20,931 nucleotides of DNA from F1-60-MAGs027 sp044344715 (GTDB lineage: Bacteria > Actinomycetota > Acidimicrobiia > Acidimicrobiales > Ilumatobacteraceae): NCBI GenBank assembly GCA_044344715.1, contig JBIJCI010000027.1, positions 1 to 20,931 of the forward strand, read 5' to 3'. The notes below the pieces were generated by a model. That model did not search any database, was not told the DNA's origin, and worked only from the letters and a program-made list of their open reading frames with translations. Shown here piece after piece: positions 1 to 6,168 of this stretch (position 1 is its first letter; the number at the start of each line of letters is the position of its first letter). Made by a program: the position numbers and the translations under genes.

Positions 1-95
1 GCCTTCGTGGCCGCTACGAAGTGACGTTCACCGCCATCGACGTTCGGGGTCGCCGCCGCGGCACCTGGAGTTCGGGAACCATCCTCGTCAGCTAG
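1..95 (+). CDS. C-terminal end of an exported or surface protein (partial)
   Basis: Only the last 30 codons are inside the window, read in the frame that begins at base 3 and ends at TAG 93-95. The visible peptide contains GRYEVTFTAIDVRGRRRGTW and ends in GTILVS. The alternating hydrophobic/polar pattern, with a GxYxVxFTAxD motif, is typical of the last strands of an Ig-like or PKD-like beta-sandwich in secreted actinobacterial proteins. The family cannot be named from this fragment. A hairpin follows three bases after the stop, which supports this being a true gene end. The call of a reading frame rests on G/C third-position bias and the hairpin; the exported location is inference. Confidence 0.5.
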   Translation, partial: LRGRYEVTFTAIDVRGRRRGTWSSGTILVS

Positions 96-97
96 CG

Positions 98-117
98 GTC
101 GGCGGCTAATCGCCGAC
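98..117 (+). terminator. Hairpin terminator after the upstream gene
   Basis: GTCGGCG (98-104) and CGCCGAC (111-117) form a perfect 7-bp stem with the 6-base loop GCTAAT. It starts two bases after the stop codon at 93-95. There is no T tract, as is common in high-GC actinobacteria. Because the facing gene ends at 185, the hairpin may act in both directions. Confidence 0.5.
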
Positions 118-193
118 TACCCGCCCAGGCGGGTGGCGGTTACTCGCCGACTACTCGCCCAGGCGGGTGGCGGTTACTCGTCGACTACTCGCC
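115..193. repeat. 34-bp tandem repeat, about 2.3 copies
   Basis: Copies lie at 115-148 and 149-182 and differ at two positions; a third partial copy (183-193) runs into the 3' end of the lipoprotein gene. Each full unit holds a CCCGC-n4-GCGGG stem and a GGCG-gttact-CGCC stem. The latter resembles the core of the terminator hairpin at 98-117. The array lies between two convergent genes, so duplication of terminator hairpins is the simplest reading. Confidence 0.7.
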
Positions 194-595
194 GGCCCAC
201 TCGGCCGAGGGGATACCGCTGCACGTCTCTGCAAGGTAGGTGAGCATCGGGGCGATCATCGTCTCGGGGGCCACCAGCGTGGTCTGCGTGCTCGCGTAGC
301 CCGCCGGGGGAATCCCGTTGATCTGGTAGCCGGCGTTCACCATGCAGGCAGCCAGCGCCTCCACGTCGGGGACGTTACGCCGAAGTCCGGGTGCCGCAGC
401 CAGCGTCTGCGAGAGGAATGCCGTCACCATCCGGTAGGTAGCCGAGGCATCTCCGACCGCCGGGTCGCCGGCAGGAACGGTCGACGGACTCGCGACGCCA
501 GCGGTGGTATCCGTCGGTTCGTCGGACCTCGCACCCGACCCGCCCCCGCACGACACCAGCAGGCAGGCCGCTGCGCAGGCGAGGAAGCGTCGCAC
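185..595 (-). CDS. Small lipoprotein of unknown function
   Basis: A 136-aa protein begins with GTG at 595. It has a short basic start (MRR), a hydrophobic segment and the lipobox LLVSC with Cys16 as the predicted lipidation site, followed by a Gly/Ser/Thr/Pro-rich linker to about residue 50. The mature part contains two further cysteines (in AACMVNAGY and AETCSG) that could form a disulfide. No known domain is recognised. The start codon lies one base past the stop of the aminotransferase gene, so the two are probably co-transcribed and translationally coupled. Longer in-frame starts run back into the aminotransferase and would remove the signal peptide from the N-terminus, so they were rejected. 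Expected location is the outer face of the cytoplasmic membrane. Confidence 0.72.
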   Translation of the reverse strand: MRRFLACAAACLLVSCGGGSGARSDEPTDTTAGVASPSTVPAGDPAVGDASATYRMVTAFLSQTLAAAPGLRRNVPDVEALAACMVNAGYQINGIPPAGYASTQTTLVAPETMIAPMLTYLAETCSGIPSAEWAGE

Positions 596-596
596 G

Positions 597-1940
597 TCAG
601 CCGACGTAGTGCTTGTCGGCGATGTTGAGTGCTTCGTCGATGATGGCCAGGCCGGCACGCAGGTCGGCTTCGCTGGTGGTGCACGGAGGCACCACGTGGA
701 TGCGGTTGAAGTGCGTGAACGGCCACAGACCCTGCTGCTTGCAGAAGGCGACGATCTCGGCCATCGGTTTGGCATCGGCACCCGCGGCGTTGAACGGCAC
801 GTACGGCTGGCGCGTGTCGCGGTTGCGCACCAGTTCGATCGCCCAGAACATGCCGAGGCCGCGCACGTCGCCGACCGACGGGTGCTTGTCCTTCAGACGG
901 TCGAGTTCCGGTGCAACGACGTGTTCGGCCATCTTGCGAACGTGCTCGAGCACCTTTTCTTCCTTGAAGATGTTGATCGACGCCACGGCCGCCGCGCAAG
1001 CGAGCGGGTGGCCCATGTAGGTGAGTCCGCCGGGGTAGACGCGCTCCTTGAACGTGTCGGCGATCTTCTGACTGATCACCACGCCGCCGAGCGGCACGTA
1101 CCCGGAGTTGACGCCCTTGGCGAAGCAGATGAGGTCGGGGGTGACGTGCCACTTGTTGACGGCGAACCATTCGCCGCAGCGGCCGAAGCCCGCCATCACC
1201 TCGTCGCACATCATGACGATGCCGTACTTGGTGCACAGGTCGCGCACACCCTGCAGGTAACCCTCGGGCGGCACGAGGATGCCGTTGGTGCCGACGACGG
1301 TCTCGAGGCCGATCATCGCCACGGTGTGCGGGCCCTCGACCATCAGCACGTCCTCGAGGTGCTGCAGTGCGCGCTCGCACTCTTCCTTCTCGTTCGACGA
1401 GTGGAACGCCGAGCGGTACGGGTACGGGCCCCAGAACTTCACGGCACCCGATGCACCGGTTTCGTTGGGCCAGCGGCGCGGATCGCCGGTGAGGGCGATG
1501 GCCCCCGACGTGGAGCCGTGGTACGAGCGGTACATCGTCAGCACCTTGTGCCGGCCGGTGTGCAGCTTGGCCAGGCGCACGGCGTTCTCCGCCGCTTCGG
1601 CGCCGCCGTTGGTGAAAAACACCATGTTCAGGTCGCCGGGTGCCACCTCGGCGATGAGCCGTGCGGCCTCGCTGCGCATCTCGTTGGCGTGGAACGGGGC
1701 GATCGTGCACATCTTGGCGGCGTAGTCCTGGATGGCCTTCACCAACTTGGGGTGCTGGTGGCCGATGTTGACGTTGACCAGCTGGCTGGAGAAGTCGAGG
1801 AACTTCCTGCCGTCGGCGTCCCAGAAGTACGAGCCCTCGGCCTTGACGACGTCGACCGGATCGATCAGGCCCTGTGCCGACCAGGAGTGGAACACGTGCT
1901 TGCGGTCGTCGAGGTACGCCTTTGACTTCTCGTTTGCCAT
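597..1940 (-). CDS. Class III pyridoxal-phosphate aminotransferase
   Basis: A 447-aa fold-type I PLP enzyme. The Schiff-base lysine is Lys275 in CFAKGVNSGY. The pyridine-nitrogen-binding aspartate is Asp246 in MCDEVMAGFGR. The phosphate-binding NGGAEAAENAVRLA stretch is at 111-124, with YHG at 140-142 and the LTYMGHP loop near 306-312. The N-terminal region (HSWSAQGLIDPVDV, FSSQLVNVNIGHQHP) resembles the branch of omega-amino-acid transaminases often annotated as taurine:pyruvate or beta-alanine aminotransferases. The real amino donor cannot be fixed from sequence. It would transfer an amino group to a 2-oxo acid in the cytoplasm. No ribosome binding site precedes the ATG, but TAGGCT lies six bases upstream, suggesting a leaderless mRNA. 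A lipoprotein gene follows directly; glutamate dehydrogenase lies upstream on the same strand. Confidence 0.93.
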   Translation of the reverse strand: MANEKSKAYLDDRKHVFHSWSAQGLIDPVDVVKAEGSYFWDADGRKFLDFSSQLVNVNIGHQHPKLVKAIQDYAAKMCTIAPFHANEMRSEAARLIAEVAPGDLNMVFFTNGGAEAAENAVRLAKLHTGRHKVLTMYRSYHGSTSGAIALTGDPRRWPNETGASGAVKFWGPYPYRSAFHSSNEKEECERALQHLEDVLMVEGPHTVAMIGLETVVGTNGILVPPEGYLQGVRDLCTKYGIVMMCDEVMAGFGRCGEWFAVNKWHVTPDLICFAKGVNSGYVPLGGVVISQKIADTFKERVYPGGLTYMGHPLACAAAVASINIFKEEKVLEHVRKMAEHVVAPELDRLKDKHPSVGDVRGLGMFWAIELVRNRDTRQPYVPFNAAGADAKPMAEIVAFCKQQGLWPFTHFNRIHVVPPCTTSEADLRAGLAIIDEALNIADKHYVG

Positions 1941-1946
1941 GCAACG

Positions 1947-1952
1947 AGCCTA
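1947..1952 (-). promoter_or_regulatory. Possible -10 box for a leaderless aminotransferase mRNA
   Basis: On the minus strand TAGGCT is followed by six bases and then the ATG at 1940. This TANNNT-n6-start arrangement is the usual signature of leaderless transcripts in actinobacteria. There is no Shine-Dalgarno sequence and no clear -35 box. If it is used, the aminotransferase is transcribed separately from gdh. Confidence 0.4.
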
Positions 1953-1965
1953 GTTCTGGGCCGAG

Positions 1966-3246
1966 TCAGGGGTGCAGCCCGCGCAGCTGGTGCGCGTCGG
2001 CGAGCGCCTTCACGCCGAGCACGATTGCAGCCTCCCGGTACGTGAGTTGGTTCTCGGTCGAGAACGAGTGCAGTCGCTTGAACACCGCGCGCATGGTGCC
2101 GACCACGGAGGCGTTCACCTCGTCCTCGTCCCACTGCAGGTGGGCGTAGTTCTGGCATTGCTCGAGGTACGAGCACGTCACGCCACCGGCGTTGGCGTAG
2201 ATGTCCGGCACCACGATCACGCCGCGACTCGCGAGCACCTCGTCGGCGGCCGGTGTGAGCGGGCCGTTGGCTCCCTCGATCACGTACTTGGCGGTCATCT
2301 TGACGGCTTCGTCGCCGTCGACCGCGCCGCCGAGCGCGCACGGCATCGCGATGTCGGAGGGAAGCGCGAACACCTCGGTGGAGCGCTCCGCGCCGTGGGC
2401 CACCACCTCGCCGATGCCTGCCTCGACCACGCTCGTGGCACCGGCCTGCATCGCCCTCACGAGGGCCTGCACGTCGAGGCCCTTACCGTTGGCGATCACA
2501 CCGCCCATGTCGGCCACACCGACGATCTTCGCGCCCCACCCGGAGGCCAGTCGCGCCGCCCACATGCCCACGTTGCCGAACCCCTGCACCACGATCCGTT
2601 TTCCTTCGAGCGACGTGCCATTGGCCTGGCACACCAGCGATGCCGCCTCGACCACACCGCGACCCGTCGCCGAGTCGCGTCCGAGCGAACCGCCGAGCGC
2701 GAGCGGCTTGCCCGTCACCACGCCGGGCACCGCGTGCCCGATGCCGATCGAGTACTGGTCCATCACCCAGGCCATGACCTGGGCGTTGGTGCCCACGTCG
2801 GGTGCCGGCACGTCCTTATCGGGTCCGAGGAAGGCGAAGATCTCCGACACGTACCTGCGGGTCACGCGTTCGAGCTCGCGCTCGCTGAGCAGTTTCGGGT
2901 CGATCGCCACGCCACCCTTGGCTCCTCCGAGCGGCAGGTTCATGAGCGCGGTCTTGAGCGACATGGCAACGGCGAGCGAGACGGTTTCGTCGCGGTTGAC
3001 CGCCGGGTGGTAGCGGATACCGCCCTTTGCCGGACCACGGGTGATGTTGTGCTGCACCCGCCAGCCGGTGAAGCGAACTCGCGTACCGTCGTCACGCCGG
3101 ACGGGAATCGACACCTCGAGCACGCGCCGCGGGGCGATCAGCGTCTCGATGACCCCGTCCTCCAGCTTCAGCCAGCGGCCCGCCTCGCGCATGCGGTACT
3201 CGATCGACTCGAGCGATTTGTCGTGCGGGTGTTCGGGTGTGGTCAT
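1966..3246 (-). CDS. gdhA: Glutamate dehydrogenase (Glu/Leu/Phe/Val dehydrogenase family)
   Basis: A 426-aa enzyme, the usual length of the short hexameric family. It catalyses reversible reductive amination of 2-oxoglutarate to glutamate in the cytoplasm. Substrate-binding Lys74 (GPAKGGIRYHP) and Lys98, catalytic Lys110 (LPLGGAKGGV) and Asp150 (PAPDVGTN) are all present. The Rossmann motif GFGNVG is at 221-226, and an acidic residue (Asp246) ends the next strand, as in many NAD-preferring members. The family stretch NAGGVTCSYLEQCQN is intact near the C-terminus. Leucine or valine dehydrogenase is less likely because the GPAKGGIRYHP and GRDSATGRGV motifs fit glutamate enzymes best. The ATG at 3246 has no clear ribosome binding site. 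A TAACAT box at 3284-3289 (minus strand) could be its -10. The gene diverges from amt. Confidence 0.93.
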   Translation of the reverse strand: MTTPEHPHDKSLESIEYRMREAGRWLKLEDGVIETLIAPRRVLEVSIPVRRDDGTRVRFTGWRVQHNITRGPAKGGIRYHPAVNRDETVSLAVAMSLKTALMNLPLGGAKGGVAIDPKLLSERELERVTRRYVSEIFAFLGPDKDVPAPDVGTNAQVMAWVMDQYSIGIGHAVPGVVTGKPLALGGSLGRDSATGRGVVEAASLVCQANGTSLEGKRIVVQGFGNVGMWAARLASGWGAKIVGVADMGGVIANGKGLDVQALVRAMQAGATSVVEAGIGEVVAHGAERSTEVFALPSDIAMPCALGGAVDGDEAVKMTAKYVIEGANGPLTPAADEVLASRGVIVVPDIYANAGGVTCSYLEQCQNYAHLQWDEDEVNASVVGTMRAVFKRLHSFSTENQLTYREAAIVLGVKALADAHQLRGLHP

Positions 3247-3301
3247 GCGGGGGAGTCGGCGACGCCGTTGTCGCCTTGACGAAATGTTAGGCGATACAGA
3301 G

Positions 3302-3339
3302 AAAACATTGCGGAAACACGTACCTCACAGACGGGAAAC
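3302..3339. promoter_or_regulatory. Putative GlnR-type operator between gdhA and amt
   Basis: Four 5-bp half-sites are spaced by exactly six bases (11-bp period): AAAAC (3302-3306), GAAAC (3313-3317), CTCAC (3324-3328) and GAAAC (3335-3339). The published actinobacterial GlnR consensus alternates gTnAc and GaAAc half-sites with n6 spacing. Here both GAAAC sites match exactly and the terminal AC is kept in all four. Possible promoters flank it: TACGGT (3350-3355) toward amt and TAACAT (3284-3289, minus strand) toward gdhA. The position in front of an ammonium channel fits GlnR control. This is pattern matching by eye, with no glnR gene in the window. Confidence 0.45.
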
Positions 3340-3421
3340 CTTGGTGATTTACGGTCCTACCCAGCAGAGCCAGCGTCGTCTCCGCGATACCACGACAACT
3401 CACCGCCCGCCGGTGACACAC

Positions 3422-3428
3422 GAAGGAG
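3422..3428 (+). promoter_or_regulatory. Ribosome binding site of amt, behind a short hairpin
   Basis: GAAGGAG ends six bases before the GTG start at 3435 and fixes that start. TCACCG (3400-3405) and CGGTGA (3411-3416) can pair across a 5-base loop five bases upstream of this site. The hairpin is close enough to affect ribosome access, but no regulator or switch is recognised. Confidence 0.65.
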
Positions 3429-3434
3429 ACAACC

Positions 3435-4820
3435 GTGAAACTATTCAAGAAGCGCCTCGGCCTGGCCGCCGCGGTCGGCAGTCTCGGAGCGATCGCCCTG
3501 CCGGCGATTGCCATGGCTGCCGACGATGCACCACCGAGCCTCGAGGACTTGCAGTCGCTGGTGCCCAGCCTGCAGGTCACGCTCGACAACGTGTTCATCC
3601 TCGTTGCGACGGCACTGGTCATCTTCATGCACGCGGGCTTCGTGCTGGTCGAGGCCGGGCTCACCCGCGCCAAGAACGCCGGAAACATCGTGATGAAGAA
3701 CTTCGTCAACGTAGCCATCGGCATCGTGGCGTTCTACCTCGTCGGTTATGCGATCGCCTTCGGCGGCGCCCTCGACGGCCTCGGGGCGTACATCGGTGGT
3801 GGTGGCTGGCTGATCGGCGATGGCGCCTTCGCCTACGGCAACCTCACGCCGTTCACGTTCTTCATCTTCCAGGCGGCCTTCGCTGCTACCGCAGCCACGA
3901 TCGTGTCGGGGGCGATGGCCGAGCGCACGAAGTTCATCGGCTACGTGACGTACGCGGTCGTGATGACCGCCGTCATCTATCCGATCGTCGTGCGTTGGCA
4001 GTGGGGTGGCGGCTGGCTGTACCAGTTGTCGACGCCGTTCCACGACTTCGCGGGTTCCACCATCGTGCACATGACCGGCGGCGTTGCCGCATTCGCCGCG
4101 GCACGGGCGCTCGGACCGCGACTCGGTCGCTACGGTGCCGACGGCAAGCCACGGGCGATTCCCGGCCACTCGATTCCGTTCGCCATCATCGGCTGCCTGA
4201 TCCTGTTCGTCGGCTGGTTCGGCTTCAACGGTGGTTCGTGGCTCGGTGCCGACCCCATCGTCGGTCGTATCGCCACCACCACGATGATCGCGGCCGGTGC
4301 CGGTGCGGTTGTCGCGGCACTCCTCACCAAGTTGCAGAACGGCAAGACCGATGTGGCGATGACCGGTAACGGCCTGCTCGCCGGATTGGTCGGCATCACC
4401 GCCGGCTGCTTCGCGGTCACCACGGTGGGCTCGCTCATCATCGGTGCCGTGAGCGGCGTGCTCGTGGTGTACGCGGTTGCGTTCTTCGACAGGATCAAGA
4501 TCGACGACCCGGTCGGCGCCATCTCCGTGCACGGCGTCTGCGGTGCGTTCGGCACCATCGCGGTGGGTCTCTTCTCCAACGAGGACGTCGAAGGCGTGGT
4601 GAAGAAGGGTCTCTTCTACGGGGGTGGCACCGACCAGCTGGTATCGCAGCTCATCGGCGTGGTGGCGGTTGCCGCATTCGTGCTGGTCACCTCGGTGGTC
4701 CTGTTCGCCGTCATCAAGGCCACCGTCGGTCTGCGCGTATCGGAACAGGAAGAGCGCGAGGGCCTCGACGTGCACGAGCACGGTTCACCGGGCTACGGCA
4801 GCGACCGGGCAATGGCGTAA
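3435..4820 (+). CDS. amt: Ammonium channel of the Amt/MEP/Rh family
   Basis: A 461-aa integral membrane protein that conducts ammonium, normally as a trimer. The N-terminus (MKLFKKRLGLAAAVG to about residue 29, AMA-A) looks like a cleavable signal peptide, followed by 11 expected transmembrane helices. The pore twin histidines are His212 (STIVHMTGG) and His366 (GAISVHGVCG); the conserved Asp204 lies in FHDFAGS, and the Phe-gate region is FQAAFAATAAT near 145-154. The cytoplasmic tail from about 433 is charged and could contact GlnK. Start GTG 3435 is chosen from its strong ribosome binding site. glnK follows after 35 bases, the classic amt-glnK pair. A putative GlnR operator lies upstream. 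Confidence 0.96.
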   Translation: MKLFKKRLGLAAAVGSLGAIALPAIAMAADDAPPSLEDLQSLVPSLQVTLDNVFILVATALVIFMHAGFVLVEAGLTRAKNAGNIVMKNFVNVAIGIVAFYLVGYAIAFGGALDGLGAYIGGGGWLIGDGAFAYGNLTPFTFFIFQAAFAATAATIVSGAMAERTKFIGYVTYAVVMTAVIYPIVVRWQWGGGWLYQLSTPFHDFAGSTIVHMTGGVAAFAAARALGPRLGRYGADGKPRAIPGHSIPFAIIGCLILFVGWFGFNGGSWLGADPIVGRIATTTMIAAGAGAVVAALLTKLQNGKTDVAMTGNGLLAGLVGITAGCFAVTTVGSLIIGAVSGVLVVYAVAFFDRIKIDDPVGAISVHGVCGAFGTIAVGLFSNEDVEGVVKKGLFYGGGTDQLVSQLIGVVAVAAFVLVTSVVLFAVIKATVGLRVSEQEEREGLDVHEHGSPGYGSDRAMA

Positions 4821-4855
4821 TCGGGAAACTCAAGAGAGAAACAAGGAGCAACCAC

Positions 4856-5194
4856 ATGAAACTCATCACTGCAATCGTCAAACCGTTCAAGCTCGACGAC
4901 GTGAAGGACGCCCTCAAGGCGGCCAACGTCACCGGTATCACCGTCACCGAAGTGCGCGGGTTCGGTCGGCAGGGTGGTCACGTCGAGACGTACCGCGGCG
5001 CCGAATACAAGGTCGATCTCATCCCCAAGGTTCGCCTGGAGATGGTGGTCGACGATGCCGTCGCTGACGGCGTGGTCGAGGTGATCGTGAAGAGCGCCGG
5101 CACCGGCAAGATCGGCGACGGCAAGGTCTGGATCACCGAGGTGTCGCGAGTGGTGCGCATCCGCACCGGCGAAGAAGGTCGCGACGCGATTTAG
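4856..5194 (+). CDS. glnK: Nitrogen regulatory PII protein GlnK
   Basis: A 112-aa PII signalling protein, full length. PII trimers sense ATP/ADP and 2-oxoglutarate and plug the Amt pore when nitrogen is plentiful. The T-loop is complete, with Tyr51 (YRGAEYKVDLIPK), the residue that is uridylylated in proteobacteria and adenylylated by GlnD in actinobacteria. The B-loop and C-terminal signature VKSAGTGKIGDGKVWI spans 79-94 and includes the nucleotide-binding glycines and Lys90. AAGGAG precedes the ATG by seven bases. It is co-transcribed with amt. The usual third gene of the actinobacterial operon, glnD, is absent: the next gene runs on the opposite strand. Confidence 0.96.
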   Translation: MKLITAIVKPFKLDDVKDALKAANVTGITVTEVRGFGRQGGHVETYRGAEYKVDLIPKVRLEMVVDDAVADGVVEVIVKSAGTGKIGDGKVWITEVSRVVRIRTGEEGRDAI

Positions 5195-5232
5195 CGGAGC
5201 GACCCGATGTTGCGTAGGGACGCGATCTAGCG
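5183..5232. repeat. Short direct repeat spanning two gene ends
   Basis: GACGCGATTTAGCG (5183-5196) and GACGCGATCTAGCG (5219-5232) match at 13 of 14 bases, 36 bases apart. The first copy carries the glnK stop; the second carries the stop of the convergent gene on the other strand (CTA at 5227-5229). No terminator-like hairpin is clear here. Confidence 0.5.
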
Positions 5233-5766
5233 CTTCTGCTGGCGTCGCTCGCGACGTGCCGCGCGCTTGGCCTCCTGATCGGGGCCCGAGGCTCGCGGTG
5301 TCGTCGTGGGCGTCGCCGCAGCGGGGATCGCGAAACGCTCGTCTTCGTTGACGAGCCGCCTGAACCCACCGAGTGCCACCGAGTACTGCACGGCCATGAG
5401 CCGAACGGCATCGAGGCCGAACTTCTCGATCGCCGACGGGATGAGCGACTGCAGTTCGTCGAACGAAGGGTCGTCGCTCGCATCCCCCAGCGTGTCGACG
5501 AAGAATTCCGTGCACGGCTCGCTGAGCAGCACACCCACATCGATCACCGACTTGCGTGCCACCATGCCGTTGCGAACGGCCCCTGCCAGCGTTGCGGCGT
5601 CGTCGTAGGCACCGCGGCGCAGACCGACGGCACGTGCAAACGGGTCGCGCAACGAGTCGGGGAGTGCGAGCACCAGGGCAGTCAGCGACTCGTCGGTCAC
5701 CGTGGCAAGCACGGCGACGTAACGACGTTCGACGATGATCTGGTCCCGCGCCAGGTTCATGGGCAC
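5227..5766 (-). CDS. Conserved-looking cytoplasmic protein of unknown function
   Basis: A 179-aa protein not recognised as any family. It has no signal peptide or membrane segment. Residues 1 to about 145 look alpha-helical and globular (for example ALVLALPDSLRDPFARAVGL and LSEPCTEFFVDTLGD). The last 30 residues are a Thr/Pro linker and a highly basic tail (EAKRAARRERRQQKR) that could bind nucleic acid. GTG 5766 is preferred over ATG 5760 because GAGGTG lies eight bases before the GTG, against 14 before the ATG. It converges on glnK and lies just downstream of the cold-shock gene on the same strand, with a hairpin between them. Base composition is like its neighbours. Confidence 0.75.
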   Translation of the reverse strand: MPMNLARDQIIVERRYVAVLATVTDESLTALVLALPDSLRDPFARAVGLRRGAYDDAATLAGAVRNGMVARKSVIDVGVLLSEPCTEFFVDTLGDASDDPSFDELQSLIPSAIEKFGLDAVRLMAVQYSVALGGFRRLVNEDERFAIPAAATPTTTPRASGPDQEAKRAARRERRQQKR

Positions 5767-5801
5767 GAGCGATTCACCTCATCTCAGATGAACGGTAGAT
5801 G

Positions 5802-5817
5802 GCGGGGTGTACCCCGC
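5802..5817 (-). terminator. Hairpin after the cold-shock gene
   Basis: GCGGGGT (5802-5808) and ACCCCGC (5811-5817) are perfect inverted arms; a 6-bp stem with a 4-base loop is the likely folded form. It lies six bases beyond the stop of the cold-shock gene. No T tract follows. It also sits about 35 bases upstream of the 179-aa gene, so it may separate the two transcripts. Confidence 0.55.
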
Positions 5818-5823
5818 ATCGGA

Positions 5824-6027
5824 TCAACCGATGACTTTTACGTTGTGCGCTTCGACACCCTTGCGACCCTGGCCGAGTTCGAACTCGACCTGCTGGCCCG
5901 CGAGGAGGGTGCGGCGCCCGGTGCCTTCGATGTTGGAGAAGTGGACGAAGACATCCTGATCGCCATCGCGAGAGATGAATCCGAAACCCTTCTCGTCATT
6001 GAAGAACTTGACGGTACCGGTTGGCAT
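5824..6027 (-). CDS. csp: Cold-shock domain RNA chaperone
   Basis: A 67-aa single cold-shock domain, the standard CspA length. It binds single-stranded RNA and DNA and melts RNA structure in the cytoplasm. RNP1 is KGFGFISRD (residues 13-21) and RNP2 is DVFVHFS (25-31). The sequence starts MPTGTVKFFNDEKGFGFI and ends AHNVKVIG, both typical of actinobacterial CspA/CspB. Only a weak purine-rich stretch (AAAGAAATGAG) precedes the ATG. A TAGTGT box at 6081-6086 (minus strand) could be a -10 and would give a leader of roughly 45-50 bases. Such leaders are often regulatory in csp genes, but no structure was established here. Confidence 0.97.
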   Translation of the reverse strand: MPTGTVKFFNDEKGFGFISRDGDQDVFVHFSNIEGTGRRTLLAGQQVEFELGQGRKGVEAHNVKVIG

Positions 6028-6168
6028 GACTGCTCATTTCTTTGCTTGTACTGACCCACCGACTGGTGTGTCGGATGTCCACACTATCCACCGAAGTGCG
6101 GAAGCGGTAGTCCGAGCGTCGGATTCTTTGGTTCGACGGTCGACATGACGAGAAAAAGGGAGTGGCAG

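Noticed and set aside
115..193. 34-bp repeats as a CRISPR-like array
   Set aside because: The copies are directly adjacent with no spacers, only 2.3 copies exist, and no cas gene is present.
424..1944. Long open frames on both strands overlapping the aminotransferase (for example 424-1944 minus, 504-1925 plus)
   Set aside because: Their translations are Arg/Gly/His-rich with no motifs, while the 597-1940 frame encodes a complete PLP enzyme; they are high-GC shadow frames.
1972..3279. 435-aa open frame on the plus strand over gdhA
   Set aside because: Antisense shadow: low-complexity His/Arg/Glu/Val-rich translation, no recognisable domain, and full overlap with a clear glutamate dehydrogenase.
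3441..4781. 446-aa open frame antisense to amt
   Set aside because: Asp/Glu/His/Arg-rich translation typical of the reverse strand of a membrane protein gene; no start signals.
5788..6054. 88-aa plus-strand open frame opposite the cold-shock gene
   Set aside because: Antisense shadow of a fully conserved cold-shock domain; no ribosome binding site.
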